DNA from: Acidobacteriota bacterium
Lineage (GTDB): Bacteria; Actinomycetota; Acidimicrobiia; Acidimicrobiales; Palsa-688
Length of the DNA stretch: 64,000 bases
Reading direction: 5' to 3'
NCBI GenBank assembly: GCA_028876385.1
Contig: JAGWSF010000062.1
Coordinates: 44,291 to 108,290, forward strand
Shown here piece after piece: positions 7,642 to 15,149 of the stretch. Position 1 is the first letter of the stretch, and each line of letters starts with the position of its first letter. Below the pieces are notes generated by a model. It saw only the letters and a program-made list of their open reading frames with translations. It ran no database searches and had not been told where the DNA came from. Position numbers and translations under genes: made by a program.

Positions 7642-8798
7642 GGCCGCTCCTTGCCGAGAAGGATCACATCGGTGAACAGCGCACCCGATCCACCGTTGCT
7701 GCAGACCACCACTTCGGCTCCGGGCACCTGGCGGGTCGGGCACGTGCCCCGGATCTGCTGTACGCCTCTGATCACGCGCTGCAACTGCTGGGCGTTGACC
7801 CCGGGATGACTGAAGGACATGGTGCCGCCGTCGGTGGTCACCGGGATGGCTCCGTCCGGCCCGATGTTGCCGTCTGCGACGAACGGGCCACCTTCCCCCT
7901 CGGCGCAGAAGCCCAACACCTCCATCTGCCGGATGATCTCGAACGAGAACGGGTCGTACAGTTCGGCCACGTCGACATCCTCCGGGCCGATGCCGGCCTG
8001 GCGGTAGGACTGGGCGGCGGCGGCGGCCCCGACCCGGCCGGCCGGATCGCCGGTGCGGCCGGTCATCTCCCATACCGGGGCGATCTGGTAGGCCGGCCCG
8101 TACGAGTCGCTCCCCCCGCCCAGGATCCACGCCGGTGCCGGCTGTGCCGAACCGACGAGGTCGGCGTGGGCCAGGACCAGGCCGCACCCGCCCTCGCTGG
8201 TGGTGGCGCAGTCGAGGAGGTGGAACGGGTCGGCCACCATCCGCGAGGCCAGGATGTCCTCGGCCTCGAACGGCCCCCGCCCGTAGTAGACGGCTTGCGG
8301 GTTGACGTGGGCGTTGTTCCGGATGGTGGCCGCCACCGTGGCCATCTGCTCGGGGGTGGTGCCGTAGGTGAGCATGTGGCGCCGGGCCATGAGGGCGAAC
8401 TCGGCGGCGGTGAACAGCCCGTAGCCGACGACCATCTCGTTGGCCGGTCGGGTCCATGGCGCGGTGGCCCGGCGGTCGGTGTAGACCGCCGCGCCTCCGG
8501 CTCCGAGCAGCACCACTCGGGCCTGGCCGCAGGCGATCATCTGGGCCGCCTGGAGGACCGCCGGTATGCCGAGCGGGTTGGGCACCCGGGCGCACGGCCC
8601 CATCCCGAAGGCCAGGACCATCTCCTGGCTGAAGTTGCCGATCACCGCGTCGACCTGGGCCGGGTCGATACCGGCGTCGGCGAGAGCCCCGGCGGCGCCC
8701 TCCAGGGCTATCGATTCGGAGTCGTGACCCTCCAAGACGCGGGCCTGGGCGGTGTTGTGGACCCCGAGGATGGCCACGTCATGGTAGGGGTGTGACAC
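7638..8798 (-). CDS. Thiolase-like protein (SCP-x/Ltp-type), partner of DUF35
   Basis: A 386-residue thiolase-superfamily protein of the sterol-carrier-protein-x/lipid-transfer type. Features are VAILGVHNTAQARV at the start, DSESIALEGAAGALADAGIDPAQVDAVIG, VVLLGAGG, a central LLDCATTSEGGCGLVLA and a C-terminal IRGTCPTRQVPGAEVVVCSNGGSGAL. No canonical CSSG nucleophile loop is visible. VDVAELYDPFSFE places a Tyr where Ltp2-type aldolases have a functionally important region. It could be a retro-aldolase or a thiolase; the coupled DUF35 gene favours an Ltp2/ChsH2-like or BbsB-like complex acting on a bulky acyl-CoA. The AT-rich stretch ACTATATATCC near 8803-8817 may be its promoter. Confidence 0.87.
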   Translation of the reverse strand: MSHPYHDVAILGVHNTAQARVLEGHDSESIALEGAAGALADAGIDPAQVDAVIGNFSQEMVLAFGMGPCARVPNPLGIPAVLQAAQMIACGQARVVLLGAGGAAVYTDRRATAPWTRPANEMVVGYGLFTAAEFALMARRHMLTYGTTPEQMATVAATIRNNAHVNPQAVYYGRGPFEAEDILASRMVADPFHLLDCATTSEGGCGLVLAHADLVGSAQPAPAWILGGGSDSYGPAYQIAPVWEMTGRTGDPAGRVGAAAAAQSYRQAGIGPEDVDVAELYDPFSFEIIRQMEVLGFCAEGEGGPFVADGNIGPDGAIPVTTDGGTMSFSHPGVNAQQLQRVIRGVQQIRGTCPTRQVPGAEVVVCSNGGSGALFTDVILLGKERP

Positions 8799-8861
8799 CG
8801 CTGGACTATATATCCTTTGGAGGATGGCGGGAGGGTAGGTGCCGGCCGAGCCGCGGCGGGG

Positions 8862-10061
8862 TCAGATCCGGATCGGGACCGAACTCCAGCCTCGGACGGT
8901 GCTGGTGTGCTGCTGCACCGCCGAGTCGACTTCGACGTCCCATTCGGGAAAGCGGGCCAGGGTCTCCTCGAGCCCGATGCGACCCTCCAGGCGGGCCAGC
9001 GCCGCGCCCAGGCAGAAGTGGATGCCGAAGCCGAACGACACGTGGCTGGCCTGGTCCCGGGTGACGTCGAAGCGGTCGGGGTCGGGGTAGCGCCGCTCGT
9101 CCCGCCCCGCCGCGCCCGTGAGCAGGAGCACCTTGGAGTCCTTGGGCACGGTTACGCCGTGCAGCTCGACGTCGCGCGTGGTCCACCGCCCCTGCACCGG
9201 CGACGGCGCCTCGAAGCGGAGCAGCTCCTCGACCCCGGCGGGGATCACCGAGGCGTCGTCGGCCATCATCTGGCGCTGGTCGGGGAAGGCCGGCAGGGTC
9301 ACCGCCGCCCACCCGAGGAGACGGGCCACCGTCTCGGTTCCGGCACTGACCAACAGGTTGCCGAATGCGGCTGCTTCCTCGTCGGTCAACTTGCGGCTGC
9401 CACCCTGCTCGTCGGGTATCTCGGCTTGGGTCAGGGCGGTGAACAGGTCGTCGCGGGGCGACCGGCGGCGGTCCTGCAGAGCGCTCGTGATGTACTCGAA
9501 CAGCCATATCTGGGCGCCGAGGGAGACGTCGTTGACCATGCCCACGCCGGGCTCGATGTGGAAGACCGCATCGATGTACTTGCGCACCTCCTCGCGCTCG
9601 TCCTCGGGAACGCCGAGCAGGGCCGAGATCACCGTCGAGGGCAGCTGCTGGGCGAACTCGACCACGTAATCGAAACCGGTCCCGCCCACGTGGGGATCGA
9701 GCAGACTCCGGCAGATGTCGCGGATGCGGTCCTCGAGCTCGGACACCCGCCTCGGGGTGAACGCCCGCGACACGAGAGCCCTCAGTGTGTCGTGCTGAGG
9801 GGGGTCCATGAAGATGATCATGTTGGTGGTCGCCAGGTCGGTACCCATGTGCTCCAAGACGGTGCCCTTGGCCGAACTGAACGTCTTGTGGTCGGTGTGG
9901 GCCGCCTGCACGTCGGCGAAGCGGCTCAGGGCCCAGAAGTCGTAGCGCTCGTTGCGGTAGAGGGGCGCTTCGTCGCGCAGCCGCCGCCACACCTCGTAGG
10001 GGTCGGTGTCTATCTCGGTGTCGAAGGGATCCCAGTAGATATCCCCGGATGCTGTCGCCAT
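8862..10061 (-). CDS. Cytochrome P450
   Basis: A 399-residue soluble bacterial P450. The heme loop FGFGIHFCLG has the cysteine ligand at about residue 350. The K-helix E-x-x-R is in EELLRFE, and the I-helix oxygen-activation segment is SAGTETV. FMDPPQHDTLRALVSRAFTP is the typical actinobacterial B/C-helix region. It has no membrane anchor and would need a ferredoxin and reductase, neither of which is in the window. The probable role is hydroxylating a terpenoid-, steroid- or alkyl-type substrate before CoA activation; the exact family cannot be assigned by eye. The minus-strand gap to the next gene suggests its own transcript, with TATAT near 10073-10080 upstream. Confidence 0.93.
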   Translation of the reverse strand: MATASGDIYWDPFDTEIDTDPYEVWRRLRDEAPLYRNERYDFWALSRFADVQAAHTDHKTFSSAKGTVLEHMGTDLATTNMIIFMDPPQHDTLRALVSRAFTPRRVSELEDRIRDICRSLLDPHVGGTGFDYVVEFAQQLPSTVISALLGVPEDEREEVRKYIDAVFHIEPGVGMVNDVSLGAQIWLFEYITSALQDRRRSPRDDLFTALTQAEIPDEQGGSRKLTDEEAAAFGNLLVSAGTETVARLLGWAAVTLPAFPDQRQMMADDASVIPAGVEELLRFEAPSPVQGRWTTRDVELHGVTVPKDSKVLLLTGAAGRDERRYPDPDRFDVTRDQASHVSFGFGIHFCLGAALARLEGRIGLEETLARFPEWDVEVDSAVQQHTSTVRGWSSVPIRI

Positions 10062-10133
10062 GACCGCTCCTTGCTATATGACGGCGAAAGGTAACTGTTG
10101 CAGACCGGACCGTGGGCCGGGCGGGCGGGCGGA

Positions 10134-11420
10134 TCACATGGCCCGGGTGGCGTCCTTGCCCTCGGTGGCGGGGATCATCTCCCTGATCATGGCCTGGAGG
10201 TGATAGGAGGCGACGAGCGTCCCGTCCCGGGTGAACACCCGGCCGTCTCCCTGGGCCAGTCCCCGCCCGGCCCAGATGGCCGGCGTGGAGTAGAGGAGCC
10301 ACTCGTCGGCGCGGGCGTCGTCGTGGAAGGAAATGGACATGGCCACAGGACCGGTGGACAAGCTGACGTGGGCCCGGGCCTCCCCGTAGCCGGGATGGGG
10401 CAGCATGGCCGCGGCGATGGTCCAGTGCGTGGTCGCCTGGGCGATCAGCGCCGAACGCAAGCCCGGGTCGGCCGGGTCGTCGCGGAAGCGGACCCACGCG
10501 TTGATGACCGGTGGACCGGTCCGGTCGGGGTCCGGCGAGTAGGCGCCGTCGACGACACGCAGATCACGGCCGACTACCCCCATGTCGTAGGGCTCGGCGT
10601 CGCCCGGTCCGGCCACGTCGGGCATCTGCTCGCTGCTGCGGATGGTGTCGCCCGAGCCGGTGTCGAGAAGGACGAGGGCCGGAGCGATGAGCTTGCCCTG
10701 CTGGCTGACGCGCACCGCGACGGTCGAGAAGGTACGGCCCCGGCGCAGTGTCTCCACCTCGATGTCGAGCGACTCGGCGAAGCTGGCCGCTTTGGCGAAG
10801 GTGATCGACGCGAACGTGACGTGCTGGTCGGGCACCGTGCGCGACGCCGCGACGATGACCTCCCCGAGCAGCTGTCCGCCCTCCACCACGTCGCGTTCGC
10901 GGTGGTGGTAGCCCGGGGCCCGGAAGTGCCCGTCCCCGGCCGGCACCGCGTCGAGGAGCCGAACCAAATCGTCCTGGTCACCCCATGCGGGGAAACGGTT
11001 GACCGACACTCTCCCGTCGGGCCACACCGTCTCGACCTCCACCTCCACGCCGTCCTTCTCGTGGTAGACGCCGAGATGGCCGGCTATGGGAGCCACCTCG
11101 GGGAAGGGCTCCGGGTAGGTCCAGAACACGTCATCGACGGCTGCGTCCGGCCCCCGGTAGGACCAGTAGGACGCTCTCCCCTTGAACGGGCAGACGCTTC
11201 GGTGGTCGTTGACCTCCAATCGCTCGGTGCGCACATCGGCGACGGGGAAATAGAGCCGCTCCACGTGGTCGGTCTCGATCAGGCGCACCGCGGCGGTGCT
11301 CTCAGCGAGGATCACGTCCCCGACCCGAACCCGGGCCGTCCCCTTGCACGGCACCGGGTAGATCTCGTAGGCCGGGTGATCGGGCCAGGCCGACCGGATG
11401 CCTTCGTTGATGCTGGTCAC
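10134..11420 (-). CDS. DUF427 domain fused to TesB-type acyl-CoA thioesterase II
   Basis: A 428-residue two-part protein. Residues about 1-150 are a DUF427-type domain: VRVRVGDVILAESTAAVRLIETDHVERLYFPVADVR, then CPFKGRASYWSYRG and DVFWTYPEPFPEVAPIAGHLGVYHEKDGVEV. From about 165 to the end is a TesB-like double hotdog, with VEGGQLLGEVIVAASRTVPDQHVTFASITFAKAA and INAWVRFRDD. TesB proteins hydrolyse medium to long acyl-CoAs; DUF427 has no settled function. The GTG at 11420 is used because the longer frame overlaps the amidohydrolase gene, which ends only 4 bases upstream. The two genes are probably cotranscribed. The fusion is unusual to my knowledge. Confidence 0.85.
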   Translation of the reverse strand: MTSINEGIRSAWPDHPAYEIYPVPCKGTARVRVGDVILAESTAAVRLIETDHVERLYFPVADVRTERLEVNDHRSVCPFKGRASYWSYRGPDAAVDDVFWTYPEPFPEVAPIAGHLGVYHEKDGVEVEVETVWPDGRVSVNRFPAWGDQDDLVRLLDAVPAGDGHFRAPGYHHRERDVVEGGQLLGEVIVAASRTVPDQHVTFASITFAKAASFAESLDIEVETLRRGRTFSTVAVRVSQQGKLIAPALVLLDTGSGDTIRSSEQMPDVAGPGDAEPYDMGVVGRDLRVVDGAYSPDPDRTGPPVINAWVRFRDDPADPGLRSALIAQATTHWTIAAAMLPHPGYGEARAHVSLSTGPVAMSISFHDDARADEWLLYSTPAIWAGRGLAQGDGRVFTRDGTLVASYHLQAMIREMIPATEGKDATRAM

Positions 11421-11424
11421 CGGA

Positions 11425-13125
11425 TCAGGCCTGGGCCGAGGAGATGACCCGTCCCGGCAACGCCCCGGTCGGCTGGCCTCCCACCTGCACGGCCCGCCCG
11501 GCCACAAAGGTGGCCCGGTAGCCACCCTCTCCCCTCCGCAGGCGCATCCCTTCCCCGGGTAGGTCCTCGACGAATCCGTCCTGGTCGTAGTGCAGCTCGT
11601 CGAGTGCGAACACCGCCAGGTCAGCCACCGCGCCTTCGGTGATGCGGCCACGGCCTCCGAACCCGAACAGATCGGCCTGACGGCCGGTGAGGGCGTGAAC
11701 GGCGGCCTCCAAGGTCAGATCCTGGCGCTCTCGCACGTGGCGGGTGAGCAGAAGTGTGCTGTCACCGGAGGCGCAGAGCATCTGCATATGGGCGCCCGCG
11801 TCGGAGGAGCTGATGAGCACGGTGGGGTCCGTGAGCACGGTGGCCACCGCCTCGACGTCGGCGTTGGCCACCCCTTGGGCGACCAGGCCGGGTCGGCAGG
11901 CGTTGGCCAGCACGAAGTCGGCCAGCACGTCGGAGGGGTGACCGCCCGTCTCGGCCACGAGGTCGGCCAGGGTCCGACCCCGCCAGCGCTCCTGGTCGGC
12001 ACCGACGACCTCTACGAAGCGGACCTTCTCGGGTCGGCGGTGGGGGAACAGCGCCCGCTCCACGGTGTCCCACTCCTGGCGCGCCGCCTCCCGCCATTCC
12101 GGGTCTGAAAGCAGGGTGGCTTTGGCTTCCTCGCCGCGGGCCGCCACGACCCGGTGCCAGCCCCGGGGTAACGACATGAACATCATCGACGAGTCCCAGT
12201 TGAGCCGGAAGTCCACGGTACGGGGCGACAGCTGCGGGTAGAAAGGCACCCCTTCGCGCTGGAGCCGGCGAGCCAACTCCATCCAACGCACCACGAACGA
12301 CGGATCGCGGTCCGACACCGCGAACCCCGTCCAGGTGAGCGGTAGGCGGCGGGCCCCGCAGCGCCGGGCGAGGGACTCCATCCGGTCGAACTGGCCCTCC
12401 TTGTCCAAGAGCGCGGGGACGATCTCCACGAGCCCCCGGCCGAAACCGCCGATGGCATCGAGCAGGGCGTCGACCTCGGCGTCGTCGGCCTGTCGGGACG
12501 GCACCGGGCGCCCCTGGGAGTCGACGTCGAGATGGGAGGTGGACAGCCCCCAGGCCCCGTCGGCCATGGCCGTAGCCAGGATCGACGCCATCGCTGCGGT
12601 CTCGTCGGGACGGGCGATTCGGGACCACGCGTCGGCGCCCATGACGGCCAGACGGATCATGCTGTGGCCGACCAGGGGCGCCAGGTTGGCTCCCGTCCCC
12701 ACCCGGTTGACCGCCTCGGCGTACCCGGCGTAATCGGACCAGTCCCACGGGACGCTGTCGTCGAAGAGGTGGCGGGGAACGTCCTCTATGTAGGCGAACA
12801 GGTCGGAGATGTCGGTCCGGGTGGCGTCCGAGACCGGGTACAGGCTGAGACTGCAGTTCCCCGTCAGGAGGGTCGTCACCCCGTGAAGCGGCTCGGGGTC
12901 GAGTGAGGGGTCCCAGAACACCTGGGCGTCGACGTGGGCGTGGGTGTCTATGAATCCCGGGGCGACCACCGCTCCGCCGGCGTCGAACACCTCCTCGCCG
13001 TCGGGGCGCAGCGACCCGGCCACCTCGGCGATACGCCCGGCGCGAATGCGCACATCGGCCCGTCGCTGCGGCGCTCCCGTCCCGTCGACCACTGCACCAC
13101 CGCGGATGAGCAGATTCCCGTCCAT
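11425..13125 (-). CDS. D-aminoacylase/N-acyl-D-amino-acid deacylase-type amidohydrolase
   Basis: A 566-residue amidohydrolase-3 type protein. The N-terminus is a small beta domain (LLIRGGAVVDGTGAPQRRADVRIRAGRIAEV), then VVAPGFIDTHAHVDAQVFWDPSL with the H-x-H metal motif, GVTTLLTGNCSLSLYPV, SSSDAGAHMQML (metal Asp region) and a C-terminal beta domain with ITEGAVADLAVFALD. These are the marks of the D-aminoacylase/dihydroorotase-like class. The ATG at 13125 has AGGGGGG just upstream and is preferred to the one at 13164. In a catabolic setting it may hydrolyse an amide or lactam-like intermediate, but this is only inference. The AT-rich stretch 13167-13185, shared with the divergent BKACE gene, is a likely control region. 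Confidence 0.85.
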   Translation of the reverse strand: MDGNLLIRGGAVVDGTGAPQRRADVRIRAGRIAEVAGSLRPDGEEVFDAGGAVVAPGFIDTHAHVDAQVFWDPSLDPEPLHGVTTLLTGNCSLSLYPVSDATRTDISDLFAYIEDVPRHLFDDSVPWDWSDYAGYAEAVNRVGTGANLAPLVGHSMIRLAVMGADAWSRIARPDETAAMASILATAMADGAWGLSTSHLDVDSQGRPVPSRQADDAEVDALLDAIGGFGRGLVEIVPALLDKEGQFDRMESLARRCGARRLPLTWTGFAVSDRDPSFVVRWMELARRLQREGVPFYPQLSPRTVDFRLNWDSSMMFMSLPRGWHRVVAARGEEAKATLLSDPEWREAARQEWDTVERALFPHRRPEKVRFVEVVGADQERWRGRTLADLVAETGGHPSDVLADFVLANACRPGLVAQGVANADVEAVATVLTDPTVLISSSDAGAHMQMLCASGDSTLLLTRHVRERQDLTLEAAVHALTGRQADLFGFGGRGRITEGAVADLAVFALDELHYDQDGFVEDLPGEGMRLRRGEGGYRATFVAGRAVQVGGQPTGALPGRVISSAQA

Positions 13126-13224
13126 GCCAGCGACCCCCCTGTAGAGACCAAGCCTCCGGGGCACGTTAGTTAAAAGAATGACAGGTTGAGACCGGCCGCG
13201 GTCGTGGGCTTATGATCGGCGCCG

Positions 13225-14115
13225 GTGAACGACTACCCGCCGGTGATCATCGAGGCTGCCATCAATGGTATTACCACCCGGCAGCGCAATCCCCATGTGC
13301 CCCTCACCCCCGACGACATCGCCGCCGACGCCCTCGCCTGCATCGGAGCCGGTGCGTCGATCATCCACCACCACATCGACCTGGTCGGTGTGGACGAGGA
13401 GACCGCGGCGGACCGCTATCTGGAGGCCTGGCGGCCGGTTCTGGCGGCGCGGCCCGACGCTCTCCTCTACCCGACGGTGCACGTCGGGCCTCCCCGCAGC
13501 TACGAGCACCACATCCCGCTGGCGGCCAGCGGGATGGCCCGCATCGGCATCGTCGACCCCGGTTCGGTGAACCTCGGAGGACGAGGGGCTGACGGCCTGC
13601 CGGCGGGAGGGATCGTCTATGGGAACTCCTTCGAGACCATCGCCCGGGCCTTCGCCCTGTGCGAGCAGCTGCGCCTCGGACCGAGCATGGCCATCTACGA
13701 GCCGGGCTTCCTGCGCACGGTGATGGCCTACCGGTCGGCCGGCCGCCTACCCGCCGGCGGGCTGGTCAAGCTGTACTTCTCCGGGGACGACGGCTACATG
13801 GGGGCGCCCTTCGGTCTGCCGCCGACCGCGACCGGGTTGGCCGCCTACCGCGAAATCCTCGGCGACTCGGGACTGCCCTGGGCCGCGTCGCTGGTGGGCG
13901 GCGATCTCGGCCGCAGCGGGCTGGCCGAACTCGCCGTGGCTCAGGGCGGCCATCTCCATGTCGGCATCGAGTTCTACGGCGGTGACCGCAGTCCGACCAA
14001 CGTGGAGCTCGTCTCCGAAGCCGCCGAGCTGTGCGCCCGCCTGGGGCGCCCCGTCGCCACCCCCGACCAGGCAGCCGCCATCCTGGGGCTTCCCCGCCCC
14101 CGTCCCGGTTCGTAG
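13225..14115 (+). CDS. BKACE family beta-keto acid cleavage enzyme (DUF849)
   Basis: A 296-residue TIM-barrel protein. GASIIHHHID carries the triple His (about 48-50) of the zinc site; TPDDIAADALACIGAGA before it and YPTVHVG and IVDPGSVNLGG after it match the family layout. BKACE enzymes condense a beta-keto acid with acetyl-CoA to give acetoacetate and a shorter acyl-CoA (Kce in lysine fermentation is the type case). The GTG at 13225 is the first in-frame start after the AT-rich divergent promoter region. It lies alone on the plus strand between two minus-strand blocks. The substrate is unknown but a beta-keto acid product of the surrounding pathway is plausible. Confidence 0.88.
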   Translation: MNDYPPVIIEAAINGITTRQRNPHVPLTPDDIAADALACIGAGASIIHHHIDLVGVDEETAADRYLEAWRPVLAARPDALLYPTVHVGPPRSYEHHIPLAASGMARIGIVDPGSVNLGGRGADGLPAGGIVYGNSFETIARAFALCEQLRLGPSMAIYEPGFLRTVMAYRSAGRLPAGGLVKLYFSGDDGYMGAPFGLPPTATGLAAYREILGDSGLPWAASLVGGDLGRSGLAELAVAQGGHLHVGIEFYGGDRSPTNVELVSEAAELCARLGRPVATPDQAAAILGLPRPRPGS

Positions 14116-14158
14116 GCGGCGGCCGCCCGGGCCGGAAACGGGAAGGCCTCGGAGCAGC

Positions 14159-15094
14159 TCAGGTCGCGGCGGCCCGAAACGCCTCGGCCACCTCGTGGAG
14201 GCGGTCGGAGACCGCGGCCTCGTCGTCGGGCAGCCGCATGCGGATACGGAAGTCCGTGACGCCCGCCTCGGCCAGCCCGGGAACCTGTTCCATGGTCCGG
14301 GAGCGGTCGAAGCCGCCGGCGTCGTCGAGGTACTCGCGCAGCGTGCCGACCACCCCTAGCTCGGAGGGGTCACGTCCGAACCCCTCGACCGCAGCGCGCA
14401 TCCTGGCGATGCCACCCACGATGTCGGCGGCGTCCTCACCCCAGGGAATCCAGCCCGTACCGAAGCGGGCCAGGCGTTGCATCGACCGGGCGTTGACCCG
14501 TCCGCTCACCCAGATCGGCACGCCACCCTCCTGCAGGGGTTTGGGCATCTGGTGGATGTTCTGGAACGCCAGTTCCTCGCTCTGATACGACACCCGGCGC
14601 TCGGTCCAAAGGGCCTGGCACACCTCGAGGGTGTGGTTGAGCAGGCGACCGCGCTCGTCGAAGTCGAGTCCCGCCGCCTCGTACTCCTCGCGCTGCCACC
14701 CGACGCCGACGCCGATGTCGAGCCGGCCGCCTGATAGCACATCGATGGTCGAAGCCATCTTGGCCAGCACCACCGGGCGCCGCAGCGCGGCCAGCAGGAT
14801 GTTGGTGCCGAAGCGGACCCGCGAGGTGACCGCCGTGAGGTGGGCGATCGTGATGATCGGGTCGAGCCACGCCCCGTCGGGACCGGTGGGCTGGCGGCCG
14901 CCGGTAGCTCCCCCCTTGCGGGGGTCGCCGTAGGCGTCGAGATCCTCACCGAAGACCACGTGGTCGGAGATGACCAACCGGTCGAAGCCGGCCTGGTCGG
15001 CCATCCGGGCGAATCGGACCAGGGCGGCCCAGTCGCCCCGCTCGTCGGGGACGAAGGATTGGAGGGCGGTGGACAGCTGAATGGCTCGGTTCAT
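14159..15094 (-). CDS. LLM class F420-dependent oxidoreductase
   Basis: A 311-residue luciferase-like oxidoreductase of the F420 type: WAALVRFARMADQAGFDRLVISDHVVFGEDL at the N-terminus, SRVRFGTNILLAALRRPVVLAKMASTIDVLSGGRLDIGVGVGWQREEYEAAGLDF in the middle and VPIWVSGRVNARSMQRLARFGTGWIPWG late. These blocks define the family and its F420-binding barrel. The start ATG at 15094 is taken because upstream in-frame residues are non-conserved and overlap the CoA-transferase. The ribosome site is weak. Likely an F420H2-dependent reduction or F420-dependent dehydrogenation of a pathway intermediate. Confidence 0.9.
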   Translation of the reverse strand: MNRAIQLSTALQSFVPDERGDWAALVRFARMADQAGFDRLVISDHVVFGEDLDAYGDPRKGGATGGRQPTGPDGAWLDPIITIAHLTAVTSRVRFGTNILLAALRRPVVLAKMASTIDVLSGGRLDIGVGVGWQREEYEAAGLDFDERGRLLNHTLEVCQALWTERRVSYQSEELAFQNIHQMPKPLQEGGVPIWVSGRVNARSMQRLARFGTGWIPWGEDAADIVGGIARMRAAVEGFGRDPSELGVVGTLREYLDDAGGFDRSRTMEQVPGLAEAGVTDFRIRMRLPDDEAAVSDRLHEVAEAFRAAAT

Positions 15095-15149
15095 ACCAAG
15101 AACGTAATCACCGCGACGGTGGCGGCGAAGTGTGCGCCGTCGGTGACAC

